A stretch of DNA of 64,000 bases from the NCBI GenBank assembly GCA_005502925.1, contig SCPD01000001.1, positions 868,001 through 932,000 of the forward strand, in the 5' to 3' direction. Of this stretch, positions 9,015 through 18,475 are shown piece after piece (the first letter of the stretch is position 1; each line of letters begins with the position of its first letter). This DNA is from Rhizobiales bacterium Y(2018). Its GTDB lineage: Bacteria; Pseudomonadota; Alphaproteobacteria; Rhizobiales; Aestuariivirgaceae. Made by a program: the position numbers and the translations under genes. Under the pieces are notes generated by a model that did no database searches, was not told where the DNA came from, and saw only the letters and a program-made list of their open reading frames with translations.

Positions 9015-10310
9015 ATGGATAGAAGGCATTTCCTCACGCTCACCACCGCGCTCGCCGCGACGGGCGTCATCGGCCAGCCCCTCACGGCGCGGGCGGCGCA
9101 GCCCTATGCCGGCCAACGCGTCTCGGTGCTCCTCGAAGGCCATCCGACCTCGGATGCCATCCAGAAGCTGCTGCCGGAGTTCAAGGAACTCACCGGCATC
9201 GATGTCGAGCTGGAAATCATCCCAGAACAAGACATCACCGCCAAGATGCTGCTCGAATTCTCCTCGAAGTCGGGGCGCTACGACATCGTCCAGAACAACA
9301 TCATCTACATCAAGGGCTTTGCCGATGCGGGCTACATCGTGCCACTCGACGATCTGCTCAAGGCCAATCCGGATCACTACGACAAGGCCGATTTCGTGCC
9401 GGGCTATATCGACACCGCGATGAGCGACGGCAAGCTCTATGGCCTGCCGGTCTATGGCGAGAGCACCTTCCTGATGTATCGCAAGGATCTGTTCGAGCAG
9501 CATGGCATCGCGGTGCCGAAGAGCTTCGACGACATCGAGGCCGCCGCCAAGACGATCTCCGAGAAGACCAACAAGGAAATCGCCGGCATCACCATGCGCG
9601 GCCAGCAGGGCATTCAGGGCGTCTATGTGTGGGCGGCCTATCTCTGGGGCATGGGCGGCTCGTTCCTCGATGAGGCCGGCAAATCAGCGCTCGGCACGCC
9701 GGAAGCCGCCAAGGCGCTCGAAGCCTTTGCGCGCGTGCTGCGTGATTACGGTCCGGTCGGCGTCGCCAATTTCGGCTGGGAAGAGAACCGGCTGCTGTTC
9801 CAGCAGGGCAAGGCGGCAATGACGCTCGATGCCACCGTCAACGGCGCTTACAATGAAGATCCGGCGGCTTCGACCATTGTCGGCAAGGTCGGCTATGTGC
9901 CAGTGCCAATGCAGGCCGACAAGCCCAAGGGCGGCTCTTCCTCGCTCGCGGTGCATTGCATGTTCGTCTCCGCCGATTCCCAGGTGAAGGACGCGGCCGC
10001 GGTCTTCGCTTCCTGGGCCACCGCCAAGGCGCAGCAGATCAAGTCGGTCAAGAGCGATCCCAATTCGGGTGTCACCTCGCTCGGCGCGATGGCAGACGAA
10101 GAGTTCGTCAAGCGTTATGGCGCCTTCAAGGACGCCATGCTGCAGGCGATCGGGCAAGGCAATCCGCAATATCTGCCGACCGTGCCGCAGGCGAATGAAA
10201 TCATCAACAATACCGGCATCGCCGTCTCCAAGGCGCTGGCCGGTACCGCAACGGCAGCGGAAGCGCTCAAAGAGGCGGATGCGGCCAACCAGGCGGCGCT
10301 TTCCAAGTAA
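9015..10310 (+). CDS. ABC transporter substrate-binding protein, family 1 (sugar)
   Basis: This 431-residue periplasmic binding protein of the MalE/UgpB type has an N-terminal signal starting MDRRHFLTLTTALA with probable cleavage after ARA; the RRHFL core resembles a twin-arginine signal. Family-1 features include the N-lobe start VSVLLEGHPTSDAIQKLLPE, a GYIVPLDDLL stretch and YGLPVYGEST. A strong ribosome site (AAAGGGAGA) lies just before the ATG. It feeds the two permeases and ATPase that follow; the ligand is probably the sugar processed by NanK/NanE. A stem-loop follows the gene (10324-10360). Confidence 0.93.
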   Translation: MDRRHFLTLTTALAATGVIGQPLTARAAQPYAGQRVSVLLEGHPTSDAIQKLLPEFKELTGIDVELEIIPEQDITAKMLLEFSSKSGRYDIVQNNIIYIKGFADAGYIVPLDDLLKANPDHYDKADFVPGYIDTAMSDGKLYGLPVYGESTFLMYRKDLFEQHGIAVPKSFDDIEAAAKTISEKTNKEIAGITMRGQQGIQGVYVWAAYLWGMGGSFLDEAGKSALGTPEAAKALEAFARVLRDYGPVGVANFGWEENRLLFQQGKAAMTLDATVNGAYNEDPAASTIVGKVGYVPVPMQADKPKGGSSSLAVHCMFVSADSQVKDAAAVFASWATAKAQQIKSVKSDPNSGVTSLGAMADEEFVKRYGAFKDAMLQAIGQGNPQYLPTVPQANEIINNTGIAVSKALAGTATAAEALKEADAANQAALSK

Positions 10311-10323
10311 CTTGTCCGACTGC

Positions 10324-10360
10324 CCCGCTGCCCGGTCTCCTCCGCCGGGCGGCGGGTTTT
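10324..10360 (+). terminator. Stem-loop with T-run between binding-protein and permease genes (attenuator/partial terminator)
   Basis: CCCGCTGCCCGG (10324-10335) pairs with CCGGGCGGCGGG (10345-10356) at 11 of 12 positions around a 9-base loop, followed by TTTT at 10357-10360. It sits in the 62-bp gap after the binding-protein gene. Such hairpins commonly raise the level of binding protein over the membrane subunits by partial termination or 3'-end protection. Confidence 0.7.
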
Positions 10361-10372
10361 CCATGGGACCCT

Positions 10373-11248
10373 ATGAACCAGGACGCCACACGATATTTCT
10401 ACCAGCCGGTGCTGATCTTCCTCGGCGCCGTCTCGCTCGTGCTGACGGCCTATGTCACCTGGTTGACGCTCAACGACCTGTCGCTGATGAAGCCGCAGGC
10501 GCAGAAATTCGTCGGCCTCGACAATTACTGGCGCCTTCTGACCGATGCGCGCGGCCTCGGTGCTCTGTGGCGCACCGCCCTCTTCACCATCGCCGTCACC
10601 ACGATCGAAATCCTGCTGGGCCTCGCCATCGTCCTCTATCTCGACCGTGAGTTCAAAGGCCGGCGCCTGGTGCGGGCCCTTCTGCTGGTGCCGATCATCA
10701 TGACGCCGGTCGTCGTCGGCCTCACTTGGCGTTTCATGTTCGATCCCTCGACCGGTATGGTGAACTATGTGCTGTCGCTCCTCGGCCAGGACCGGCCGAT
10801 GGACTGGCTCGGCAATCCCGCCATCGCCCTTTTTGCGGTGATGATCGCCGATATCTGGCAATGGACGCCCTTTGTCGCTTTGCTCACGCTTGCCGCCCTC
10901 GAAGCGCTGCCGACCGATCCCCTCGATGCGGCGCGTGTCGACGGCGCCAAGGAATGGCAGGTCACCTTCTATGTGCTGCTGCCGATGCTCAAACGTGCGC
11001 TTCTCATCGTGGCGTTGATCCGCGCCATCGACAGCGTCAAGGCCTTCGACCTCTTCTACATCATGACGCGCGGCGGGCCGGCGCTCTCGACCGAGACGCT
11101 CAATCTCTATGGTTATATCGCCGCTTTCACCAATTTCGATGTCTCCTATGCGATGACCATCGCGCTCGTCCTCACCGTCGTCACCAATATCGCGCTGCTC
11201 GCCGTCTATGGCGTGATGTTCCCGGCACGCAATGAGGCACGGGCATGA
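10373..11248 (+). CDS. ABC sugar permease, MalF/UgpA type
   Basis: This 291-residue inner-membrane permease has about six hydrophobic helices and the cytoplasmic EAA loop EALPTDPLDAARVDGAKEWQ that contacts the ATPase. The size and spacing fit the first permease of CUT1 sugar importers. It overlaps the second permease by 4 bp (ATGA), consistent with a one-to-one complex. It works with the binding protein (9015-10310) and the ATPase (12062-13120). Confidence 0.92.
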   Translation: MNQDATRYFYQPVLIFLGAVSLVLTAYVTWLTLNDLSLMKPQAQKFVGLDNYWRLLTDARGLGALWRTALFTIAVTTIEILLGLAIVLYLDREFKGRRLVRALLLVPIIMTPVVVGLTWRFMFDPSTGMVNYVLSLLGQDRPMDWLGNPAIALFAVMIADIWQWTPFVALLTLAALEALPTDPLDAARVDGAKEWQVTFYVLLPMLKRALLIVALIRAIDSVKAFDLFYIMTRGGPALSTETLNLYGYIAAFTNFDVSYAMTIALVLTVVTNIALLAVYGVMFPARNEARA

Positions 11249-12057
11249 TGAAACGCGCTTTGTTCTGGATCGGCCTCCTGGCGCTTCTCGTGCTGGTGCT
11301 GTTTCCGATCTATTGGGTGGTCGCCACGTCATTGAAGACGGTGAAGGACGCTTTCGCCCAACCACCCGTCTTCCTGTTCGAGCCGACCTTCGCCAATTAT
11401 GCGAAAGTGCTGCAGAACAGTGTGTTCCTGCGCGGCTTCTTCAACAGCCTTCTGGTCTCGATCACTGCCAGCGTGATCGCGGTGGCGGTCGGGGCGCTCG
11501 CCGCCTATGGACTCGTCCAGCAGAATGCCGGGAAGCGCCGCGCGCACGAGAAATTCATCCTCGGGCTTCGCATTGCACCAGCCCTCATCTTCGTGGTGCC
11601 GACCTATTATCTCGCGGTGCGCGTCGGCATGCTGAACAGCCACGCCTTGCTGATCGCCGTCTACGCCTTCGTCAACATTCCCTTCGCCATCTCGATGATG
11701 ATCACCTTCTTCGAGGATATCCCGCACGAGCTCCGCGATGCGGCGCGGGTCGATGGCGCTAAGGAATTCCGCATCTTCTGGAGCGTCATCCTGCCCCTCG
11801 CCCGTGGCGGGCTCGTCGCCACCCTGATCCTGTGCGTGCTCTTCACCTGGAACGAATTCTTCATTGCGCTGGTGCTCAGCGGGCGGGACACCCAGACCCT
11901 GCCGGTGACCATTACCTCCTTCCTCACCTTCCAAGGCATCGAATGGGGACCGCTCACCGCGGCGGCGACGCTGATCATGCTGCCCATGGTGGTACTGGGG
12001 CTCCTGGTGCAGGGCAATGTGGTGCGCGGCATGACCCTCGGCAGCGTCAAAGGATGA
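11245..12057 (+). CDS. ABC sugar permease, MalG/UgpE type
   Basis: This 270-residue membrane protein is the second CUT1 permease. It shows the N-terminal helix LFWIGLLALLVLVLFPIYWV, a substrate-domain start TSLKTVKDAF, and the EAA loop DIPHELRDAARVDGAKEFRI. Length is usual for MalG-type subunits (about 270-290). The start overlaps the first permease by 4 bp and it ends 4 bp before the ATPase gene, so the importer is one transcription unit. Confidence 0.92.
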   Translation: MMKRALFWIGLLALLVLVLFPIYWVVATSLKTVKDAFAQPPVFLFEPTFANYAKVLQNSVFLRGFFNSLLVSITASVIAVAVGALAAYGLVQQNAGKRRAHEKFILGLRIAPALIFVVPTYYLAVRVGMLNSHALLIAVYAFVNIPFAISMMITFFEDIPHELRDAARVDGAKEFRIFWSVILPLARGGLVATLILCVLFTWNEFFIALVLSGRDTQTLPVTITSFLTFQGIEWGPLTAAATLIMLPMVVLGLLVQGNVVRGMTLGSVKG

Positions 12058-12061
12058 CAGA

Positions 12062-13120
12062 ATGACAGCAGCTCTGGTTCTTAAGGACATCTCGAAGTCC
12101 TATGGCGAGGTCCCGGTCCTCAAGGGTGTGAATGTCGAGGCGGCGCCCGGCGACTTCATCGTGCTGCTCGGCCCCTCGGGCTGCGGAAAGTCGACGCTGC
12201 TGCATGCCATTGCCGGCCTCCACAGCATCAATGCCGGCGAGATCGTCATCGACGGGCGCAATGTGAATGACGTGCCGACACGCGAGCGTGACATCGCCAT
12301 GGTGTTCCAGTCCTATGCGCTCTATCCCAATATGACGGTCGCCGAGAATATCGGGTTCCCGCTCAAGATGCGCGGCATCGCGACGATCGAGCGGCGGAAG
12401 CTCGTCGAGAAGGTCGCGCAAGGCCTGCAGATCGAGGCGCTGCTCGAGCGCACGCCGCGCCAGCTCTCAGGCGGCCAGCGCCAACGCGTCGCGATCGGCC
12501 GGGCGCTGGTGCGCGAACCCAAAATCTTCCTGTTCGACGAACCCCTTTCCAATCTCGACGCAACTTTAAGGGTCGAGATGCGCACCGAGATCAAGACGCT
12601 GCACCGGCGCATCGGCAAGACCATCGTCTATGTGACACACGACCAGATCGAGGCGATGACGCTCGCCACCAAAATCGTGGTGCTGAACAAAGGTGTCATC
12701 CAGCAGATCGGCGCGCCGGCCGAGGTCTATGGTCGACCGGCCAATCTCTTCGTCGCCCGCTTCATCGGCACGCCGGCCATCACCCTGATCGACGGTAGGA
12801 TCAGCGGCCAGCAATTCATCGCCGATGGTGACGGACTGACGCTTCCGGTACCCGCTTTGCAGGACGGACGGCGGATCAACTTGGGCCTACGGCCGGAATT
12901 CCTGCATCACAATCCGGAAGGCAAGACCGCCTGCCGCGCAGTGGTCGAGATCGTCGAACCGACCGGGCCGGAAGACATCGTCCTGCTCAAGGTTTCAGGG
13001 CAACGGGCGACGGCAAAATGGCCGACCGGACTGGCCAAGGCCGGCGAGGAACGCATGATCGGCATCGATGCGAAAGGCGCTTTGTTCTTCGATCCCGAAA
13101 ACGGAGGGAGAATCGGATAG
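12062..13120 (+). CDS. Sugar ABC transporter ATP-binding protein (UgpC/MalK type)
   Basis: This 352-residue ATPase has Walker A GPSGCGKST, Q-loop VFQSYALYPNMTV, signature LSGGQRQRVAIGRAL, Walker B IFLFDEPLSNLD and H-loop VYVTHD, followed by a C-terminal TOBE-type regulatory domain (RPEFLHHNPEG region). It powers the sugar importer encoded just upstream. Length is typical of the MalK/UgpC group (about 350-370). Confidence 0.95.
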   Translation: MTAALVLKDISKSYGEVPVLKGVNVEAAPGDFIVLLGPSGCGKSTLLHAIAGLHSINAGEIVIDGRNVNDVPTRERDIAMVFQSYALYPNMTVAENIGFPLKMRGIATIERRKLVEKVAQGLQIEALLERTPRQLSGGQRQRVAIGRALVREPKIFLFDEPLSNLDATLRVEMRTEIKTLHRRIGKTIVYVTHDQIEAMTLATKIVVLNKGVIQQIGAPAEVYGRPANLFVARFIGTPAITLIDGRISGQQFIADGDGLTLPVPALQDGRRINLGLRPEFLHHNPEGKTACRAVVEIVEPTGPEDIVLLKVSGQRATAKWPTGLAKAGEERMIGIDAKGALFFDPENGGRIG

Positions 13121-13156
13121 CTGGCGCGTTTCAGGCGCAGCGCGTAGCCTGGGCCG

Positions 13157-14770
13157 ATGATCGTTGATTCCGATGAATGGCGTGCGCAGGCCGTACTCGG
13201 CAATTATGCCGAGCAGCCCGACGCCGGCGCTCTCACCGCCACACGCATCTGGTCCTATGCGGATGCGCTCTCCTATGCGCCGGGTGAACGTGTGGACGTG
13301 CACAGTTCGACCAATGCCAGGACTTACGATCTCACCGTCCTGCGTGATGGGCTTCGGCAGGAAATCGCCCTCGAACGCCGTGGCCTGCCAGGGAAGCTTC
13401 ATCCGATTCCACAGGACTGCTCGATCAAAGGCTGTGGCTGGCCGGTAGCCTTGGAGTTCGAGATCGGCGCTAACTGGCCTTCGGGTGTCTATATCGTCCG
13501 CACCCAGGCCCTGCAGGACGGCGCCGTCGCCGACACGCATGATCATCTGCTGATCGTCCGGCCCATCCCTAAAACGCAGGCGCCCGGACGGCTACTCCTG
13601 ATCGCCGCCACCGCGACCTGGACCGCCTATAATGACTGGGGCGGCTCCAATCATTATCAGGGCTACACCGGCCCGAATGGTGATCTCTTCTCCGCCGAGC
13701 TCAGCCTCTATCGGCCACTCGCCAAGGGGTTCGTGACACTGCCGCCCGATGCGCCGCGCCCGGTGCTGACCGAGCCGCCGGCCCGGATGGCGGAGCCCCG
13801 CTATCCGCATATGGAATGGGCCTATTCAAACGGCTACAGCAAAAAATATGCGTCCGCCGGCTGGGCGAGCTATGAGCGTCATTTCGTGCGCTGGGCGGAA
13901 GATGCCGGCTATCAGGTCGATGTCATTTCGCAGACCGATCTGCATTTCAGGCCCGAGATCATCTCCGCCTACTCCTGCCTGGTGATGGTCGGCCATGACG
14001 AATACTGGTCCTGGCAGATGCGCGATGCGATCGACGCCTATGTCGACCAGGGCGGCCGCATCGGCCGCTTCGCCGGCAATTTCCTGTGGCAGATCAGGCT
14101 CGAGAACGAAGGCCGCACCCAGATCTGTCATAAATATCTGGCGACGAAGAACGATCCCTATATGCAGACCGGCCCGCGTCATCTGGTGACCGAGGCCTGG
14201 GAAGCGCGCGAAATCGGCCGGCCCGGTTCGTCGACTTTCGGCCTCAATGCGACGCGCGGCTTCTATACCGGCTGGTCCGGCTGTTCACCGCGCGGGCCCA
14301 AGGGCTTTCCCATCTATCGGCCGGAACATTGGGCTTTTGCCAATACCGGCCTTTATTATGGCGATGTGCTGGGCGCCCGCTCCTGCATCTTCGGCTATGA
14401 GGTCGATGGGCTCGATTACGAGATCCGCGGCGGCCTTCCCTATGTCGCCCCCGGCGAACAGGCGCCGGAAGGAATCGAGATACTGGCGCTGGGCCTCTCC
14501 TCGACCATCGAGGAAGGCCCGACCATCGTGCCGGGCAAGGTGTTTCTGGGAGCTGAGGATGCCGAATATGTCGCCTCCGTTCTGAAAGGCAGCAGCGATG
14601 CGGCGGCAGTCGAGGCGACGAAACGCGGCTCAGGCATGATCGTGAACTTCCGCCGTGGTCGGGGCGAAGTATTCCATGCCGGCACCTGCGAATGGGTGGC
14701 GGGGCTGCAGCGCCAGGACGACATGGTCATGCAAGTGACGCGCAACGTGCTCGACCGCTATCTCGTCTGA
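13157..14770 (+). CDS. N,N-dimethylformamidase large-subunit-like protein
   Basis: This 537-residue protein matches the C-terminal domain family of N,N-dimethylformamidase beta (large) subunits: GWPSGVYIV-like sheet region (here NWPSGVYIVRTQ), LIAATATWTAYNDWGGSNHY, and VMVGHDEYWSWQMRDAIDAY with FAGNFLWQIRLE. Characterised members hydrolyse dimethylformamide using a mononuclear iron site, with a small subunit; no small subunit is visible here. It follows the ATPase gene by 36 bp on the same strand, so it probably belongs to the sugar-import operon and may cleave an amide on the imported compound. That role is inference. The 3' end overlaps the convergent aapM-like gene by 13 bp. Confidence 0.8.
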   Translation: MIVDSDEWRAQAVLGNYAEQPDAGALTATRIWSYADALSYAPGERVDVHSSTNARTYDLTVLRDGLRQEIALERRGLPGKLHPIPQDCSIKGCGWPVALEFEIGANWPSGVYIVRTQALQDGAVADTHDHLLIVRPIPKTQAPGRLLLIAATATWTAYNDWGGSNHYQGYTGPNGDLFSAELSLYRPLAKGFVTLPPDAPRPVLTEPPARMAEPRYPHMEWAYSNGYSKKYASAGWASYERHFVRWAEDAGYQVDVISQTDLHFRPEIISAYSCLVMVGHDEYWSWQMRDAIDAYVDQGGRIGRFAGNFLWQIRLENEGRTQICHKYLATKNDPYMQTGPRHLVTEAWEAREIGRPGSSTFGLNATRGFYTGWSGCSPRGPKGFPIYRPEHWAFANTGLYYGDVLGARSCIFGYEVDGLDYEIRGGLPYVAPGEQAPEGIEILALGLSSTIEEGPTIVPGKVFLGAEDAEYVASVLKGSSDAAAVEATKRGSGMIVNFRRGRGEVFHAGTCEWVAGLQRQDDMVMQVTRNVLDRYLV

Positions 14771-15858
14771 AGATCATTGGCATGGCCGCGATGGAGCCGA
14801 TGCTCCAGCGCCTGGCTGTATTTCGACATGCCGTAACAGATCACCCAATAGACGAGTGCGGTAAAGACATAGGCCTCATATTCAAAGCCGCGCCATTCGG
14901 GGCTGCGCAGCACCACCTGTGCCATGCGTAGGAAGTCGAACAGGCCGATGATCGCCACCAGCGAGGTGTCCTTGAACAATTCGATGAAGGAATTGACGAT
15001 GCCGGGAATGGAGATCTTCAATGCCTGCGGCAGGATGATGAGGCGATAGGCATTGAAGGTCGACACCCCCAGCGCATGTGCCGCCTCGAACTGGCCCTTG
15101 GGGATGGCGGCAAGACCGGCGCGCACCGCTTCCGCCGTATAGGCCGACTGGAACAAGGTGATCGCCACCAGAGCGCGTCCCACCTTGTCGAGATCGACAT
15201 CGGAAGGGAAGAACAGTGGCAGCAGATTGGCCACCATGAACAGCACGGTGATCAGCGGATTGGCGCGCCAAGCCTCGATGAAAGTGACGCAGATGATGCG
15301 GATCGCCGGCAGCCTGGACCGCCGGCCGATGGCGAGCAGGATGCCGAGCGGCAGCGACGCGACGATGCCGACGCTCGCGAGTACGAAGGTCAGCATGAAT
15401 CCGCCCCATTGCGAGGTCGGCGCCTCGACGAGGCCGAACAGACGGCCATTGATGAGGCCGTAAGCGAGTAGCGGATAGAGCGTGGCGAGCGCCAGGAGGT
15501 GCCAGCCCTTGTGCCGATATCCGTTCACGAACAGAGGGCCGGCAATCGGCACCAGCAGGCTGAAAGCGACGAGCGGACGCCAGATCTGGTCGGGATGGCC
15601 ACCATAAAAGAGCCCGAACATGATCTGGGTGAAACGCATGCGGATCACTGTCCAACAGGCGCCTTGCGGATTGGCGTCACACAATGTCCGATCATTGCCG
15701 CTCCAGGTGGCTTTGATCAGCGCCCAATCGATGAGGCCGGGCAGCGTCCAGGCGAGCACCGCCAAGGCCACCAGTGTGAAAGCGGCGCTTGCCGGTGTGG
15801 CGAAAAAGTTGCGCTTGAGCCAACTTACTAGGCTCGTGTCGCTTGAGGGAGCCGGCAT
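14758..15858 (-). CDS. aapM: Amino-acid ABC transporter permease (AapM-like)
   Basis: This 366-residue permease of the His/Glu/Gln family (PAAT) resembles AapM of the rhizobial general L-amino-acid system: a long N-terminal region with extra helices before the permease domain, then FILASVGIVASLPLGILLAIGRR-like core (here VLASVGIVASLPLGILLAIG), EAWRANPLITVLFM, and the EAA loop AGLAAIPKGQFEAAHALG. The start ATG directly abuts the upstream permease stop (15859), so the two are co-translated. The expected ATPase gene (aapP) does not follow; the next gene is convergent. Confidence 0.88.
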   Translation of the reverse strand: MPAPSSDTSLVSWLKRNFFATPASAAFTLVALAVLAWTLPGLIDWALIKATWSGNDRTLCDANPQGACWTVIRMRFTQIMFGLFYGGHPDQIWRPLVAFSLLVPIAGPLFVNGYRHKGWHLLALATLYPLLAYGLINGRLFGLVEAPTSQWGGFMLTFVLASVGIVASLPLGILLAIGRRSRLPAIRIICVTFIEAWRANPLITVLFMVANLLPLFFPSDVDLDKVGRALVAITLFQSAYTAEAVRAGLAAIPKGQFEAAHALGVSTFNAYRLIILPQALKISIPGIVNSFIELFKDTSLVAIIGLFDFLRMAQVVLRSPEWRGFEYEAYVFTALVYWVICYGMSKYSQALEHRLHRGHANDLQTR

Positions 15859-17079
15859 CTAACGCTCCTTGATCGCGACGCGACTGTTGTAAGCATTCAT
15901 CGTGAAGGAGGTCAGCAGGCTGACGGTGGTGAAGAACGCCATGGTAACGGCGATGATGATGATGGCCTGGCCCGTCTGATTGAGCGTCGCACCCATCCAG
16001 ATATTGACGATGTCGTCATAGCCCACCGCCACCGCCAGCGATGAGTTCTTGAAGAGATTGAGATACTGGCTGATGGTCGGCGGGATGATGATGCGCAAGG
16101 CCTGCGGCATCTCGACGAGACGCAACGACTGGAAGCGCGACAGGCCGAGCGCCTTCGATGCCTCGCGCTGGCCTTTGGGCACGGCGATGATGCCGGCGCG
16201 CACGGTTTCCGCGATGAAGGCGGCGGTCGAGACGGTCAAGGCCCACCAGAGCGACAGAAGCGAGACCGGAATCCAGAAGCCGCCCGCCACTCCCATCCGT
16301 TCGAGACGCGGCGCATCGAAGACCGGCGCCGCGAACCAGACAAGCCCGACCACGACACCGAAACTGACGATGGCGACCGTCACGATCTCGCGGCCGGTCC
16401 GTTCCGGAGCCCTGCCCCACCGCAGCAACACAATGATCGCGGCTATTGCCACGACGAGCGCAAGCCAGGCTAGACCAGGAGTGGCAAAGCTGATCCGGCT
16501 CAGAAACACGCCTTCACGATTGACCAGTCCGGCTGAGCCAAGGATCCAGCTCTCCTTGCGCGCCGGCAGCAGCGGCAGGATGGCGATGAAATGCCAGAAG
16601 AAAACCTGCAGCAGAAGCGGCAGGTTGCGGAAGGTCTCAATATAGGCGGAGGCCAGACGGCGGGCCAGAAGGTTGGTGGAAAGCCGCATTACCCCAATGA
16701 TCGTGCCGAGCACGGTTGCCGAGACGATGCCGGCGGCAGCGACCAGCAAAGTGTTGCCGGCACCGATGACGAAGACCTGCCAATAGACGCCATTGCCGCG
16801 CACGAAATTGATGAAGGGCGAGAAGCCGATATTGAAGGGCGCCGTCGTCCACAGAAAGCCCGGGTCGATCACGAGGCCGCGGCTGCCCATATTCGCGGCG
16901 GCGTTGCGCAGCAGGAGCACCAGCACCAGCACAACGAGGCCGACCGCCAGTCCTTGCGCCAGGCGGCCCAGCATGGCGGGATTGCGATACCATGCGGGAG
17001 GGGACGTGCGCGGCAACGGAAGCTCCGAAAATACTGGAAGGGTCGCGGACAACCTATTGGAATGTCTAAGCAAGACCAT
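15859..17079 (-). CDS. aapQ: Amino-acid ABC transporter permease (AapQ-like)
   Basis: This 406-residue PAAT permease resembles AapQ: an N-terminal helix LAQGLAVGLVVLVLVLLLRN, the insert GFSPFINFVRGNGVYWQVF, the permease start ATVLGTIIGVMRLSTN, ETFRNLPLLLQVFFWHF, and the EAA loop AGIIAVPKGQREASKALG. It pairs with the AapM-like protein. No binding-protein gene (aapJ) precedes it; the gene upstream is a divergent aminotransferase. The annotated ATG lacks a clear ribosome site, so the true start could be slightly downstream. Confidence 0.87.
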   Translation of the reverse strand: MVLLRHSNRLSATLPVFSELPLPRTSPPAWYRNPAMLGRLAQGLAVGLVVLVLVLLLRNAAANMGSRGLVIDPGFLWTTAPFNIGFSPFINFVRGNGVYWQVFVIGAGNTLLVAAAGIVSATVLGTIIGVMRLSTNLLARRLASAYIETFRNLPLLLQVFFWHFIAILPLLPARKESWILGSAGLVNREGVFLSRISFATPGLAWLALVVAIAAIIVLLRWGRAPERTGREIVTVAIVSFGVVVGLVWFAAPVFDAPRLERMGVAGGFWIPVSLLSLWWALTVSTAAFIAETVRAGIIAVPKGQREASKALGLSRFQSLRLVEMPQALRIIIPPTISQYLNLFKNSSLAVAVGYDDIVNIWMGATLNQTGQAIIIIAVTMAFFTTVSLLTSFTMNAYNSRVAIKER

Positions 17080-17149
17080 TGCAGAAGGGCGAAGTCCAAA
17101 TGCTTAAACGTCAATCGACTTCGCCGCGCGGCTTGCCTCTAGTCCGCTC

Positions 17150-18475
17150 ATGACCCTCCTCGACGATTATCGCGCGAAAACCACCCGTTCCGCCGCATTG
17201 GCGACCCAAGCCGCCCAGGTCTTTGTGGATGGCGTCACCACCGACACGCGCTCCTTCGAGCCTTACGGCATCGCCATCACGCGGGGTGCCGGCACACGGA
17301 AATGGGATGTCGACGGCAATGAATATCGTGACTTCTTCGGCGGCCATGGCTCCTTGATGCTCGGCCACTGCCATCCAAAGGTCACCAGCGCCATCCAGAA
17401 GGCGGCGGCGCGCGGCGTGCAATTCGCCGCTAATACGCCCGAGGAAGTGACCTGGGCGGCAGCGATCAAGTCACATGTCCCGTCGGCCGAGCGGGTGCGC
17501 TTCACCGGCAGCGGTACCGAGGCGACGCTTCTCGCCATCCGGATCGCGCGCGCCTTCACCGGCCGGGCCAAGATCCTCCGGGTGCGCAGCCACTATCATG
17601 GCTGGCATGATTTCGCCGTGTCGGGTTATGCGAGCCATCATGACGGCTCGCCTGCTCCCGGCATCCTGGCCGAGATCGCGCGCAACACCATTCTCGTCGC
17701 GCCCAACGACGAGAGCGAAATCAGAGCGGCGATTCAGGCTCATGCAAACGAGCTGGCGGCGGTGATCCTCGAGCCGCTGGGCTCGCATTTCGGCATGGTC
17801 CCGACCCACAATGATTTCGTGATCGCTGCCGCCCAGGCCGCGCAGGCGCACAAGGTGCCGTTGATCCTAGATGAAATCATCACCGGCTTCCGCCTGGGAC
17901 TGGCCGGCTTCCAGGGACTGTTCGATCTCAAGCCCGATCTCACCTGTCTCGCCAAGGTCGCCGCCGGTGGCCTGCCCGGCGGCGTCGTCTGCGGATCAGA
18001 GCAAATGATGTCGGTTCTGTCGCGCACCCAGGCGCAGAACAAGGTACTGCATCAGGGCACTTTCACCGGAAATCCAGTGACGGCTTCGGCGGCCATCGCC
18101 ACGATCGGCGAAATCGCAACGACAAACGCATGTGAGATCGCGACGGCCAATGGGGCGAAGGCCCGGGCCCGCCTGGATGAGGCCTTCAGACGCGTAAATG
18201 TTCCCTGGCGTGTCTACGGGCAATATTCCTCATTCCATATCCTGCCTGACGCTCCCGACGGTGCGGATCTTTCCACCCTGCCCGTCAGCCTCCATGCCGG
18301 ACGCCCGGTGAAGCTCCTGCAATCGCTCCGCATGGCGATGATCCTCGAAAGCGTCGATATCGCCTCACGCGGCAGCGGCTTTCTTTCGGCGATCCATGAC
18401 GAGGCCGATATCGAGGAGTTGGGCCTCGCCGTGGAACGTGCCTTGCTCAGGCTGAAGGCTGAAAACATCGTCTGA
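17150..18475 (+). CDS. Class III PLP aminotransferase, glutamate-1-semialdehyde aminomutase-like
   Basis: This 441-residue PLP enzyme of fold type I has the GSA-aminomutase/class III pattern: VRFTGSGTEATLLAIRIARAF (cofactor phosphate site), HYHGWHDF, LILDEIITGFRLGLAGFQ (cofactor Asp) and the PLP lysine in CLAKVAAGGLPGG (Lys269). It is probably not HemL: the context is amino-acid transport and catabolism, and the sequence belongs to the broader HemL-like aminotransferases. It is divergent from aapQ across 70 bp, and its stop abuts the stop of the convergent APC permease. Confidence 0.88.
   Translation: MTLLDDYRAKTTRSAALATQAAQVFVDGVTTDTRSFEPYGIAITRGAGTRKWDVDGNEYRDFFGGHGSLMLGHCHPKVTSAIQKAAARGVQFAANTPEEVTWAAAIKSHVPSAERVRFTGSGTEATLLAIRIARAFTGRAKILRVRSHYHGWHDFAVSGYASHHDGSPAPGILAEIARNTILVAPNDESEIRAAIQAHANELAAVILEPLGSHFGMVPTHNDFVIAAAQAAQAHKVPLILDEIITGFRLGLAGFQGLFDLKPDLTCLAKVAAGGLPGGVVCGSEQMMSVLSRTQAQNKVLHQGTFTGNPVTASAAIATIGEIATTNACEIATANGAKARARLDEAFRRVNVPWRVYGQYSSFHILPDAPDGADLSTLPVSLHAGRPVKLLQSLRMAMILESVDIASRGSGFLSAIHDEADIEELGLAVERALLRLKAENIV

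Noticed and set aside
17150-18475. Calling the aminotransferase HemL (haem synthesis)
   Set aside because: Context is amino-acid transport, the PLP-lysine region and neighbours fit the broader HemL-like aminotransferase group, and no haem gene is near.
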